Notes: generated by a model not told the origin, from the letters alone. A DNA stretch of 64,000 nt from Pseudobacillus lumedeiriae (GCF_044891285.1 NZ_JAUIYO010000002.1:434001-498000), one strand, 5' to 3'; numbered from the stretch's first letter, positions 41,948 through 50,978 are shown. Numbers and translations are program-made.

Positions 41948-42742
41948 TTAACGGCGTCTTCTGCGTTTTCCACGTTTCCCTTTACCTGGGCCGCTCGTAG
42001 TACTCGTATCTGTAGTCGTAGAGCTGGCCGTACTTGTAGAGCCCGTTCCTGTTCCACCAGTGCCCGTTCCTGTTCCACCAGTGCCCGTTCCTGTTCCGCC
42101 GGTGCCCGTTCCTGTTCCACCGGTGCCCGTTCCTGTTCCACCGGTGCCCGTTCCTGTTCCACCGGTGCCCGTTCCTGTTCCACCGGTGCCCGTTCCTGTT
42201 CCACCGGTGCCCGTTCCTGTTCCACCAGTACCCGTTCCTGTTCCACCAGTACCTGTTCCTGTTCCACCGGTGCCCGTTCCTGTTCCGCCGGTGCCTGTGC
42301 CTGTTCCGCCGGTGCCGGTGCCTGTTCCACCGGTGCCCGTTCCTGTTCCACCAGTGCCCGTTCCTGTTCCGCCGGTGCCTGTTCCACCGGTGCCCGTTCC
42401 TGTTCCACCAGTGCCTGTTCCTGTTCCACCAGTGCCTGTTCCTGTTCCACCGGTGCCCGTTCCTGTTCCACCAGTACCTGTGCCTGTTCCGCCGGTGCCC
42501 GTTCCTGTTCCACCAGTGCCCGTTCCTGTTCCGCCAGTACCCGTTCCTGTTCCACCAGTGCCCGTTCCTGTTCCGCCAGTACCTGTGCCTGTTCCACCAG
42601 TACCCGTACTTGTAGTACCTGTACTTGTAGTACCCGTACTTGTAGTACCCGTACTTGTAGTACCTGTACTTGTAGTACCTGTACTTGTAGTTCCTGTAGT
42701 CGTAGTGCCCATACCTTTCTTACCTTTTTTTCTTTTTGGCAT
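41948..42742 (-). CDS. Gly/Thr heptad-repeat protein with basic N- and C-termini (putative coat/exosporium protein)
   Basis: About 264 residues. It starts MPKRKKGKKGMG, then six GTTST-type pentads, then about 26 copies of the heptad GGTGTGT, then a Ser/Thr segment (GSTSTASSTTTDTSTTSG) and the tail GPGKGKRGKRRRRR. The start at 42742 has AAAGGAG upstream. Repeat periods of 15 and 21 bases keep all frames open, so the long opposite-strand frames are shadows. Ser/Thr-rich repeats with basic flanks next to cotH suggest a surface protein and kinase substrate (inference). Not collagen-like: glycine is not at every third residue. Confidence 0.7.
   Translation of the reverse strand: MPKRKKGKKGMGTTTTGTTSTGTTSTGTTSTGTTSTGTTSTGTTSTGTGGTGTGTGGTGTGTGGTGTGTGGTGTGTGGTGTGTGGTGTGTGGTGTGTGGTGTGTGGTGTGTGGTGTGTGGTGTGGTGTGTGGTGTGTGGTGTGTGGTGTGTGGTGTGTGGTGTGTGGTGTGTGGTGTGTGGTGTGTGGTGTGTGGTGTGTGGTGTGTGGTGTGTGGTGTGTGGTGTGTGGTGTGSTSTASSTTTDTSTTSGPGKGKRGKRRRRR
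42050..42712. repeat. 21-bp and 15-bp tandem repeat array (VNTR)
   Basis: About 26 near-identical 21-bp units (plus-strand reading CCGGTGCCCGTTCCTGTTCC, one base short of a unit) from 42050 to about 42605, with one shortened unit near 42375, then about six 15-bp units (GTACTTGTAGTACCC) to 42712. Unit differences are mostly synonymous third-base changes. The array codes for the repeat protein and is likely to vary in copy number. Confidence 0.9.
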
Positions 42743-42876
42743 AGAAAATCTCTCCTTTATAAACATGCTGACTACATCGTATGCAAAAATTTATTTAACA
42801 TGAATGGTAAATAACCTAATGGGAGAAAAAATAAAAAATTTTCAGCCATTTAAACAGATAAAATAGTGGGATGATT

Positions 42877-44232
42877 CTAAGCGAAGACCATTTGGACCCA
42901 GTAGTATAGTAAAAACAAAGTGAGAATGGTTGTTGGAGGAATAACGATCAATGAAACGTTTAAATAATCTTTCCATTTTACTTTAATCTTATTTTGTCTC
43001 AAGATATGCATCCAAATAAGTGAGGCAAGGGTTCCGATGGGCAATAGCAATGAACCCATGTCGCTCCCAATAATATTGGCAAGATAGATCGTCTTTAAAG
43101 TGATTGGGTCTAATCCCATTTCTGTTAACGTAATTGTTCCAATCATTAAAGCTGGGTGGTTATTAAAGAAGTTGGATAGGACAGAGACCAATCCTCCCAT
43201 AACAAAGCTGGCATAGAGCAAGCCTTCATTTACGATTGGCTCACATATATTTACAAGCATAGCTGTCAGTCCTGCATTATGGAGACCATAGATAATCATG
43301 TACATAGAAAATGCGAAAATCAGAATGTGCCACGGAGTTTTTTTCAATATGTCAATAGGGTTTGTTCGTAAATGGTACCATCGCCATACGAGTAGGATGA
43401 GTGACCCTAGTACTGCTACTAGTTCAATTGGAATGGATAGATAAGAGGCAACAAAGAGAAGACAGCGCATAGCAAAGACAAACAACAACACTTTCATCAT
43501 AAATTTCGTACGTTCTTGTTTTGTGTTAACGGAGATAGAACCTTTTAATGGATGAAAATGTTTTTCGAAAAAGATTTCTTCTATATCATATGAAGAATCT
43601 GGTAGTGTTTTTGGCAGCTTTTTCTTTACTACGATGAACATAAGCCAAGACATGAACAATAATCCTAATGTTGCTGGGACAAACATCATGGCTGTATGCA
43701 TATAAAGTGTCATGTCCACGATATTCAATGCGATTAAGTTGACAATATTACTTACCCCGATCGGTGCACTCGAAGCTGTGGCAATCAACGCCCCACTTAA
43801 GAGATATGGAATCTGGTGATGGTGTTCCAAGCGGAGGTTTGTTAAGAGTAATATTAAAATTGGAGTGGTGATTAGAATACTGCCATCGTTGTTGAATAAA
43901 AGTGTCATTAAAAAGCATAATACTTGGATATACCAGTAAAGACGATAACCCGAACCTTTAGATAAACTTGCAAGCCTTGCAGCTGCCCAGTGGAAGAACC
44001 CAAAGCTTTCTAATATGACAGCCATAACAATAGTGGCTATGATAGTAATAGAGGCTCCGCCTATTTTATCGATAATGTCTTTAATATCTACGTAGGATAT
44101 GGCCCCTGTTAGAAAAATAAGCCCGGCACCAATCGCAGCCGGCCACGCTTCATTTATGCCCCTCGGCCTCCAAAAGATGACAGCCATCGTCATAAAAAAC
44201 ACTAATACCGCAAAAACCATTTGGAAATTCAT
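42877..44232 (-). CDS. ArsB-type arsenite/anion transporter
   Basis: 451 residues with about 11-12 hydrophobic helices, a member of the ArsB/NhaD/SLC13 ion-transporter superfamily. Family segments: FWRPRGINEAWPAAIGAG at the N-terminus, LLFNNDGSILITTPILI, SSAPIGVSNIVNLIALNI and LSNFFNNHPALMIGT. These match B. subtilis YdfA-like and ArsB proteins that export arsenite/antimonite. No arsR or arsC is near, so an arsenic role is likely by family but not supported by context. Divergent from yhfW. Confidence 0.82.
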   Translation of the reverse strand: MNFQMVFAVLVFFMTMAVIFWRPRGINEAWPAAIGAGLIFLTGAISYVDIKDIIDKIGGASITIIATIVMAVILESFGFFHWAAARLASLSKGSGYRLYWYIQVLCFLMTLLFNNDGSILITTPILILLLTNLRLEHHHQIPYLLSGALIATASSAPIGVSNIVNLIALNIVDMTLYMHTAMMFVPATLGLLFMSWLMFIVVKKKLPKTLPDSSYDIEEIFFEKHFHPLKGSISVNTKQERTKFMMKVLLFVFAMRCLLFVASYLSIPIELVAVLGSLILLVWRWYHLRTNPIDILKKTPWHILIFAFSMYMIIYGLHNAGLTAMLVNICEPIVNEGLLYASFVMGGLVSVLSNFFNNHPALMIGTITLTEMGLDPITLKTIYLANIIGSDMGSLLLPIGTLASLIWMHILRQNKIKVKWKDYLNVSLIVIPPTTILTLFLLYYWVQMVFA

Positions 44233-44483
44233 TATTAACTCTTCCTTTTTATTTAAGATAGTTTGCGTAAGGCGCCCCTTGTCCTCCCTTGTTATTATTT
44301 ATATGCCTTTTTTTGGGATACGCACTAGGTGTTTGACTAACTTTTTTTAATATGTGTTTGTCCTTTTATGATAAGTCTAAAAGAGTTAGAACAAGGGGAG
44401 CTGCCGGTGATAAGAAATGAAGTATAGTTCTCCGGTAAATGGAAATCCTACTATATATTGAAATATCGAATGGAGGTTTTAGC

Positions 44484-46061
44484 GTGACCCATCATGATGA
44501 TATAAGTGGAAAACTGCCACAAGTACCTGAGCCATACTGGAGAGACCTTATTGACTTACCGGAGTTTCCTCAATTAAATGATGACATCCAGGTGGATGTG
44601 GTGATTGTTGGGGGCGGTATTACGGGGATCACATCTGCCTATCTATTAGCGAATGAAGGATTGAAGGTTGCTGTGTTGGAAGCTGGAAAACTGTTAAATG
44701 GTACAACAGGGCATACAACAGCGAAAGTCACTGCCCAACATGATCTAATATACGATGAATTCATTCAGAACTTTGGAAGAAGCAAGGCGAGATTGTATTA
44801 TGAAGCCAATACGGACGCTTTAAACTTTATTAAACAAATGGTGGACGAACACCAAATCGATTGTGACTTTAGTGAGCAGGACGCATACATATATGCAACG
44901 ACTGATCAGTATGCTGACAAGCTTCGTAAAGAGGCAGATGCATACGAAAAGATCGGTATCGAAGGCGGACTAGTTGACAGCATTCCTTTTAATATAAAAG
45001 TAAAAAATGCTCTCGTGATGAAAAATCAGGCACAGTTTCATCCAATTAAATACTTAATACATCTCATCCACAAGATCACGGAAAAAGGCGGGCTTATTTT
45101 TGAGCATACGACAGCTGTAAATATTGAAACAGGAGAGCGGCCAACGGTTCTTACGAGTGAGGGACCGCGTGTAACCGGCAGCCGCGTCCTTTCCTGTTCA
45201 CATTTTCCGTTTTATGAAGGAACAGGCTTTTACTCTACGAGGATGTATGCCGATCGTTCCTATATCCTTGCTGTTAAAGCAAAGAAACCTTATCCAGGAG
45301 GCATGTATATCAGTGCTGATCAGCCAATCCGTTCTCTTCGCGCGGCAACAGTTAATGGAGAAGAAATGGTGCTGATTGTAGGAGAAAGCCATAAGACTGG
45401 TCAAGGGAAAGACACGATGGAACATTATAAAGCGTTAGAGGAGTTTGGCGAACAGGTTTTTGGCTTAGATGATATTATCTATCGCTGGTCAGCTCAGGAT
45501 TTAGTTACGTTAGACAAAATTCCTTACATAGGGAAAATAACTTCGGATCAGCCTAATATTCTGATCGCTACCGGTTATAGGAAGTGGGGGATGTCGAACG
45601 GTACAGCCGCAGCTTTGCTGTTTAGGGATATGATTCTAGGCAAAAAGAGTGCTTATGAAAGTCTATATACACCGTCTCGATTTTATGCCCATCCGAGTCT
45701 GAAAAACTTCTTAGTGGAAAATGCGAATGTAGTCGGTCATTTAATTAAAGGAAAACTTGAGATGCCAAATACGAGGGCTGATGACTTATCTAACGACGAA
45801 GGAGCTGTGATTACTGTCAACGGGCACAGAAAAGGAGCCTATAAAGATAAAGACGGGAAGCTGCACATTGTAGATACAACCTGTACGCACATAGGGTGTG
45901 AAGTGGAGTGGAACAGCGGCGACCGGTCATGGGACTGTCCCTGCCATGGCTCTCGATTTTCGTATACGGGGGAAGTCATTGAAGGACCGGCAGAAAAGCC
46001 GTTACAGCAGTACGACTATACGATGCTGGACAATCTTGCATCAGACGACTCAGGTTATTAA
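44484..46061 (+). CDS. yhfW: FAD-dependent oxidoreductase with C-terminal Rieske [2Fe-2S] domain (YhfW-like)
   Basis: About 525 residues. A DAO-type FAD domain begins with VDVVIVGGGITGITSAYLLA (about residues 35-55) and NGTTGHTTAKVTAQHD follows. The C-terminal Rieske domain (about 430-520) carries CTHIGCEV and CPCHGSRF, the two Cys-His pairs of the cluster. B. subtilis YhfW has the same fusion; the electron donor and acceptor are unknown. GTG 44484 is chosen because TGGAGG lies seven bases before it; the ATG at 44439 lacks a ribosome site. Confidence 0.9.
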   Translation: MTHHDDISGKLPQVPEPYWRDLIDLPEFPQLNDDIQVDVVIVGGGITGITSAYLLANEGLKVAVLEAGKLLNGTTGHTTAKVTAQHDLIYDEFIQNFGRSKARLYYEANTDALNFIKQMVDEHQIDCDFSEQDAYIYATTDQYADKLRKEADAYEKIGIEGGLVDSIPFNIKVKNALVMKNQAQFHPIKYLIHLIHKITEKGGLIFEHTTAVNIETGERPTVLTSEGPRVTGSRVLSCSHFPFYEGTGFYSTRMYADRSYILAVKAKKPYPGGMYISADQPIRSLRAATVNGEEMVLIVGESHKTGQGKDTMEHYKALEEFGEQVFGLDDIIYRWSAQDLVTLDKIPYIGKITSDQPNILIATGYRKWGMSNGTAAALLFRDMILGKKSAYESLYTPSRFYAHPSLKNFLVENANVVGHLIKGKLEMPNTRADDLSNDEGAVITVNGHRKGAYKDKDGKLHIVDTTCTHIGCEVEWNSGDRSWDCPCHGSRFSYTGEVIEGPAEKPLQQYDYTMLDNLASDDSGY

Positions 46062-46108
46062 CAACTACTTTTGAATGCAGGTTGAATATTTTTCATTTAA
46101 CTTTTTCA

Positions 46109-46157
46109 CAACCTCCTGAATTTGAGCTGAAATGGCTGAAATCAGGAGGTTGTTTTT
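46109..46157 (+). terminator. Terminator of yhfW
   Basis: Stem CAACCTCCTGA / TCAGGAGGTTG followed by TTTTT. Confidence 0.75.
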
Positions 46158-46271
46158 GTTGATAAACATCTAAATTTTCAAACATTTATTGAGTTTTATA
46201 GGGGAACTATCTATACTGTTTCAATCTATTTTACATATATTATATAAAAAGAGATTGGACGAGGTGCTGGA

Positions 46272-47540
46272 ATGAATGAACAACGGAAAGTGATCACTAT
46301 TCTAGGAAGTGCTGGAGGAGTGGCAAAAGCAGTGCTTTCCATATTAAATAAAGCTGCACAGGATGAGCAAGACGTTATCCATCACGTTATGACTAGCTGC
46401 ACGATTCATTTAATCGATCATAATCAAAAAGAGCCGGCCTATTATGGCGAGTTATTTCCTTATATACAGGATAAATTTGTATGTCATCAGCTGGACTTAC
46501 AGGATACTCAGAAATTGATCAACCATCTTGAACATACAAAAACAACGATTGTGATTGATGTTTCACGTGCAGATACGGTGGAAATGCTGCAGTGCTGTGA
46601 TCAACTTGGTATCCATTATGTAAATACCGCTTTAGAAAGCAGAATGGTGGATGAACATCAAGAGTTATATGAAGGATTTCCTTTGATGGAGAGAATTAAA
46701 TACTTTGAAAATCATAAAGACAGTTTTTCAAATTCATCTTCTATTATTGGCTCAGGCATGAATCCAGGGGTCGTTCAATGGATGGCGATAGAGCTGTTAA
46801 AAAAAGACCCGAAAGAAAAGCCGCTTGGCTGCTATATTGTGGAGCATGACACAACCTTCTTTAAGAATAAGGAAATGGCAAAAGAGAATGTGATTTATAC
46901 AACTTGGTCGCCAGAAAGTTTCCTTGATGAGGCGATCTTGAGCTATCCAATGTTTATGAAACATCATACACCACTCTTTCTATATGAAAATGTTTATAAT
47001 TTTGAATTTAAAGTAACGTTAGGTGATAAACAGTTTAACGGTTGTTTAATGCCTCACGAAGAAGTGTATACTTTATGCCAGCTGTATGATATGGAAGGCG
47101 GGTTTCTCTATAAAATAAATGACCATACAACAGAGCTCATTCGTTCAAACCTTGATGATGTAGATGAATTGTGGAACCATGAAATGAAGGTGCTTGATCC
47201 GCTGGATGAAGCAATAGAAGGGGAAGATTTAGTCGGGGTCCTTCTTGTATACGAAGACAAAGAACGGTATATGTATAATGTGTTGAACAATGATTCTATC
47301 CTTTCTCAATACAAAACAAATGCCACCTACTTTCAAGTAGCCTGCGGCATTTATGCTTCCTTATCGGTCCTGTTGTTAGACCAAATACCTAAAGGAGTTT
47401 ATTATGTAGATGAACTATTGTTAAAAACAGACAATCAGTACGGCCAATATTTAACTTATTATATGAAAGATTTTGTTACAGGAGAAAATAACCATACGGA
47501 TGGTCTTTTGCTTCAAAGAATGAAAAAGTTCCGTCATTAG
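46272..47540 (+). CDS. Saccharopine-dehydrogenase-like NAD(P)-binding protein, possibly homospermidine-synthase-like
   Basis: 422 residues. An N-terminal Rossmann fold (ITILGSAGGVAKAVLSIL) and VIDVSRADTVEMLQCCDQLG match the saccharopine dehydrogenase / homospermidine synthase superfamily. The motif IIGSGMNPGVVQWMA corresponds to the NPG(M/V)V signature of homospermidine synthases, which build polyamines from putrescine with NAD. The protein is somewhat shorter than the usual 470-480 residues. Other activities in the superfamily (carboxynorspermidine or lysine metabolism) are possible. Single-gene unit with its own terminator. Confidence 0.68.
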   Translation: MNEQRKVITILGSAGGVAKAVLSILNKAAQDEQDVIHHVMTSCTIHLIDHNQKEPAYYGELFPYIQDKFVCHQLDLQDTQKLINHLEHTKTTIVIDVSRADTVEMLQCCDQLGIHYVNTALESRMVDEHQELYEGFPLMERIKYFENHKDSFSNSSSIIGSGMNPGVVQWMAIELLKKDPKEKPLGCYIVEHDTTFFKNKEMAKENVIYTTWSPESFLDEAILSYPMFMKHHTPLFLYENVYNFEFKVTLGDKQFNGCLMPHEEVYTLCQLYDMEGGFLYKINDHTTELIRSNLDDVDELWNHEMKVLDPLDEAIEGEDLVGVLLVYEDKERYMYNVLNNDSILSQYKTNATYFQVACGIYASLSVLLLDQIPKGVYYVDELLLKTDNQYGQYLTYYMKDFVTGENNHTDGLLLQRMKKFRH

Positions 47541-47590
47541 AGTCTGCGGACATATCCTAAAAGCCTTTAGTTGCGTTGAAGAATGGATGG

Positions 47591-47630
47591 AAACAGAGAG
47601 TTGTTCAACATTTTAGCTCTCTGTTTTTTT
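47591..47630 (+). terminator. Terminator after the saccharopine-dehydrogenase-like gene
   Basis: Stem AAACAGAGAG / CTCTCTGTTT with T run. Confidence 0.75.
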
Positions 47631-47650
47631 AATTTCCTATTTGCTCTTTT

Positions 47651-48268
47651 TTACAATTTTTTCAAAAATATGTCGTGTAATTTTGAAAGGAGAAGCAGCG
47701 AAAGGATGGATCCGATTAGGGTCAATGACATGTCCCATTGTGCATCCCACATATCGCCCTGCATACCTAAAAAGTTTTCAGATGCTTTTCCTCCTTTTGT
47801 GATTGTAAAAGCTAGCCATTCGATGATTTCATACAATGCTGAGATTGCAAGTAAAATGCTAATAGTAAATAACCAGAGACCTTTGATTATTTGGGTTTTT
47901 CGAATTAAGATTTCTCTTGTCACAATCGCAAACAGCCCCTTTAGAAAATGGCCAAGGCGATCGTAGTGATTTCGATTTAAATCAAAGGTATCTTTTATCC
48001 AATTAAAAAGGGGAACCTTTGAGTAAGTGTAATGACCTCCTATGAACATTGTAACTGCTAAAATGACAATAATAATATAAGAAAGAGTAGTAAGACGAAA
48101 TTTATTATACGTTGCAATGACGATGATTAATCCGATTATAGCAGGAACAGCCTCTGCAGCCCATGTTATGTAACTTGCAGGCTTGATCACTGACCATATC
48201 AACACTGCGATAACAATGAATAGTAAAAACAAATGAATCTTTATGCTTTTCTTTTTATCTCTTATCAC
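47651..48268 (-). CDS. DUF2238 (YjdF-type) integral membrane protein, copy 2
   Basis: 205 residues, five to six membrane helices, with the same hallmarks as the copy at 32936-33571: FIGGHYTYSKVPLFNWIKD, RNHYDRLGHFLKGLFA and MQGDMWDAQWDM. GTG start with AGGAGGAGGG upstream. The copy here has lost the C-terminal basic tail of copy 1 (ends LHDIFLKKL). Function unknown. It is convergent with the preceding gene and alone on its strand here. Confidence 0.82.
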   Translation of the reverse strand: MIRDKKKSIKIHLFLLFIVIAVLIWSVIKPASYITWAAEAVPAIIGLIIVIATYNKFRLTTLSYIIIVILAVTMFIGGHYTYSKVPLFNWIKDTFDLNRNHYDRLGHFLKGLFAIVTREILIRKTQIIKGLWLFTISILLAISALYEIIEWLAFTITKGGKASENFLGMQGDMWDAQWDMSLTLIGSILSLLLLSKLHDIFLKKL

Positions 48269-48509
48269 TTTTTACCCTCCTCCTGAAAGGTTGTTTACTC
48301 ACGGTATTTGAAAAAATGCAATTTTGTATATAAATCACTCCAAGCCATTTTCCGTAGCAGCCTCATGAATTTACTAAGGTCGTTCATTTCCTTGAAAAAT
48401 TTGCGCATCCAATATGGAAAGGAATTGACTCAAGGGAGTCTGACGTATTGAGTCAATCTCGTTTCTTCCAGGAGAGAGAACAGAAAACTAGAGAGAATGA
48501 TTAGCTTTA

Positions 48510-49283
48510 TTAATTATTTTGGGTCGATATAAACCGTTTAATGAAATAGTTCACTTCCCAGGCAGCCTTGGTAGGAAGCTGATGTTTTATGTCCCCTATG
48601 AGTATTAGCTCATTGACAGGAAGCTTCTCGTTTAATAAGCGGGCATAGCGATGAAATGCCACATCTTTTTCTCCATAAAGCAATAAAACGGGGAGTTTAA
48701 TTTGATCTAGTTGAGCTGTACAATTATAAGACAAGCTGTAACGGTAATATTGTTCAATATTTTTGGCTTTGCCTTTGTTCGCATGAAGATACAGTTCCTT
48801 AAAGAGCTTTTTTGTATTTGAATTAGTAAAGGAAACAGATAAGGCAAGAATTGTGAGCGCCTTCCATTCCGCTAGCTTTACTCCTAAAGTAATTTTATTT
48901 TTTAATGATGGATCCTTTACTTCTGACATGGCTCCTATAAGAATACCGCCTAAAGAGCGTTCTGGATATGTCAGCAAAAAATCAAGGACAATAGATCCTC
49001 CAGTTGAATAACCGCATATGAAGGCTTGATCTATTTCTAGATGGTCTAATAATTGTTTTATATCATGTGAAATTAAAGGATAAGTTAATATTTCTTCTGA
49101 AAAAGAGCTGTTTCCATGTCCCCGAATATCAAAAACAATTATTTTGAAATGATTGGATAGCTCATTTATCTGGCGGATAAAGGTCACACTCGTAAGCAAT
49201 GGGGGATGAATAAAAATAATAGGAGTCCCCTTGCCTTGAACTTGATAATAAAGGTCAACACCACTTATATTTACGAATGACAA
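48510..49283 (-). CDS. Alpha/beta-fold hydrolase
   Basis: 257 residues. Catalytic triad candidates: Ser in GYSTGG (about residue 93), Asp in LLYGEKDVAF and His in GDIKHQLP. Oxyanion region is HPPLLTS after IFIHPP. Cytosolic, no signal peptide. The lid region (about 125-185) is hydrophobic and helical. It belongs to the broad alpha/beta hydrolase group (esterase, lipase or haloperoxidase-like); the substrate cannot be told. Single gene, divergent from the PAP2 gene. Confidence 0.85.
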   Translation of the reverse strand: MSFVNISGVDLYYQVQGKGTPIIFIHPPLLTSVTFIRQINELSNHFKIIVFDIRGHGNSSFSEEILTYPLISHDIKQLLDHLEIDQAFICGYSTGGSIVLDFLLTYPERSLGGILIGAMSEVKDPSLKNKITLGVKLAEWKALTILALSVSFTNSNTKKLFKELYLHANKGKAKNIEQYYRYSLSYNCTAQLDQIKLPVLLLYGEKDVAFHRYARLLNEKLPVNELILIGDIKHQLPTKAAWEVNYFIKRFISTQNN

Positions 49284-49486
49284 TGAATGATACCTCCAAA
49301 CGAATGTTAAATATTGCGTTTTAAGTTTTAAAAAGAGAAAATACTATGTATTGTTACTATTTTTCGCAAATGAAGAAAATTTATCCTTGCTGCATGCGAT
49401 TCGTGAAAAAATAGTTGTTGTTTTGCCAAAGTATAATTAGCAGATAAATCAAGAGCTGCTTAGGCTAACCGGAGGATATTAAAAAG

Positions 49487-50107
49487 ATGAAAAAACTTTT
49501 CTTTTGGATCAGTTTGATCGTGCTGGCTGGGCTTATGTTAAATATTGAACAGCCGCTATTACAAAAATACGATGTAAAAATTATTTTGTTTTTCGAAGGA
49601 ATTCGAACAGAATTTTTAAACGGTTTATTTTATTTGTTTACTGAAATCGGGTCATTCAAAGTGCTGCTTCCTGTTGCTATAATTGTTTCAATTGTATTAG
49701 TAGTGAAAAAGCTGTATCGTGAGGCTTTCTTTGTGATGCTGGTATTCTGGGGAGTGAGAGGGGCCAACCGCTTGTTAAAAGAATTGTTTGAAAGAGAGCG
49801 CCCTTCATTTAATGCCATAATTGAAGCCGGCAGTTATAGTTTTCCAAGCGGACATGCGATGAATTCTACCGCTTTTCTTGGCTTTTTGTTTTACTTATTG
49901 ACACACATTTTTAAGATAGGGAAGAAGCGTTTATTCATATGGTTAGCTGTGACGATCGCGACGGTAACCCTTATTGCCGTAAGCAGAGTTTATTTAGGTG
50001 TACATTATCTTACGGATATTGCAGCTGGGGCATGCGGCGGTTATTTATTTTTGATTTTTATCATTTATCTATATGAATTTTCATCTGATCGAAAAGTGCT
50101 GGTCTGA
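49487..50107 (+). CDS. PAP2-family membrane phosphatase
   Basis: 206 residues with five to six helices. The three phosphatase motifs are intact: KELFERERP (C1), SFPSGHAMNS (C2) and SRVYLGVHYLTDIAAG (C3), with the two catalytic histidines. Such proteins remove phosphate from lipid phosphates (phosphatidate, phosphatidylglycerophosphate or undecaprenyl pyrophosphate). Which one is used cannot be read. Ribosome site CGGAGGA, 10 bases before ATG. Confidence 0.9.
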   Translation: MKKLFFWISLIVLAGLMLNIEQPLLQKYDVKIILFFEGIRTEFLNGLFYLFTEIGSFKVLLPVAIIVSIVLVVKKLYREAFFVMLVFWGVRGANRLLKELFERERPSFNAIIEAGSYSFPSGHAMNSTAFLGFLFYLLTHIFKIGKKRLFIWLAVTIATVTLIAVSRVYLGVHYLTDIAAGACGGYLFLIFIIYLYEFSSDRKVLV

Positions 50108-50167
50108 TCCTTTTCATAAATCCTTTTTGTCTTCATTTCATATAGTGTTAAAAAGCAAAAAGGAGTT

Positions 50168-50548
50168 ATGCAAATGGAAATCCCTGTGACTGGGTTCATG
50201 TTTCATTCAGATGATTCAGACTTTATGCATTCCCATCGCCTTTATATCACTTCATGGGATGGAAGACCTGTCCATGTTCACGAATTTAGAGGAGTGACTT
50301 CTTACGATGCTGGACATAGCCATAGGTATGCTGGAACGACTGAACCAGCGCCGAGAGGGGTCCAGCATATGCATAGGTATTTTACTTTTACCTCTATGGA
50401 TGATGGGCATTATCATCGGATAGCAGGGACAACTGGTCCTGCCATTCCTCTTCCTGGCGGCGGTCATTATCATGAATTCAACGGAGTAACCACTGTTGAC
50501 GGATTTAACCCCCATAGGCACAGATACAGCGGCAGAACAAGTCCTTAA
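50168..50548 (+). CDS. ymaF: YmaF-family histidine-rich protein
   Basis: 126 residues, unusually rich in His (about 18) in repeated pieces: HSHRLY, PVHVHEFRG, AGHSHRYAGTT, VQHMHRYF, DGHYHRIAGTTG, GGHYHEFNG and PHRHRYSG. This is the YmaF repeat, with each unit ending in an aromatic or (A)GTT turn. No cysteine or membrane segment. His pairs suggest metal binding, but this is inference; the family function is unknown. Ribosome site AAAGGAG. Confidence 0.88.
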   Translation: MQMEIPVTGFMFHSDDSDFMHSHRLYITSWDGRPVHVHEFRGVTSYDAGHSHRYAGTTEPAPRGVQHMHRYFTFTSMDDGHYHRIAGTTGPAIPLPGGGHYHEFNGVTTVDGFNPHRHRYSGRTSP

Positions 50549-50663
50549 TTTTTTAGAATAAGCTACAAAGGGGAATATTAAAAAATTGTCGGCTAACTTT
50601 TTGTTAGCTGATTAAAAGCGAAGCAGACTGTTGTATTAAATAAGATCTTTCGATTAAAATAAT

Positions 50664-50696
50664 AAAAAAGTTCCCTGGGTTTACGGGAACTTTTTT
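50664..50696 (+). terminator. Terminator after ymaF
   Basis: Perfect 12-bp stem AAAAAAGTTCCC / GGGAACTTTTTT. The GGGAACTTTTTTATGT tail also occurs directly after the intact terC gene (53200), so this is part of a duplicated terC 3' flank. Confidence 0.8.
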
Positions 50697-50740
50697 ATGT
50701 TAACTTTGGTATCTTTAACCGTCAAGCGGAAGTTAGTCGG

Positions 50741-50780
50741 AAGAAGGCGGAGTCCTTTAAAGGTCCGCCTTCTTCTTTTA
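50741..50780 (+). terminator. Terminator hairpin in duplicated terC flank
   Basis: Stem AAGAAGGCGGA / TCCGCCTTCTT. The preceding AACCGTCAAGCGGA and this hairpin match the sequence after the intact terC gene (53234-53298); a shorter relative lies at 62776. Confidence 0.75.
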
Positions 50781-50879
50781 CTTTATAACTATGTTGTTGC
50801 CTGTTTCATCTGCCTGAATGATCTGCGAGTAAAGATGAATAAATGAGGAAAAGGAATTCTCAAATTGAAGATTGGAGGA

Positions 50880-50978
50880 ACAATCGGAGCAGCAGTTTTA
50901 GCTTTTACTGCTTCTAAAATGATTGTAGGTGGAAAATGATTAAAAAGCTTTTTTGAAGAAAATCCTTTAAGTAAATGA
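50880..50978 (+). pseudogene. TerC-family gene remnant, C-terminal piece
   Basis: About 100 bases nearly identical to part of the intact terC gene at 52531: it reads TIGAAVLAFTASKMIVGG, then a stop, then LKSFFEENP. The 5' part and the last part are missing and an in-frame TGA replaces the AGG-TTC region. It lies in the 537-base stretch between ymaF and the flavin monooxygenase gene, which otherwise holds only the two terminators above and a promoter region. Confidence 0.8.

Noticed and set aside
42060..42803. Long plus-strand Pro/Val repeat ORF and a second minus-strand Glu/Gln repeat ORF in the tandem array
   Set aside because: Repeat units are multiples of three, so every frame is open. 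Only the minus-strand Gly/Thr frame has a ribosome site and sensible basic ends.
47583..47966. 127-aa plus-strand ORF
   Set aside because: Antisense to the second DUF2238 gene and starts in a terminator.
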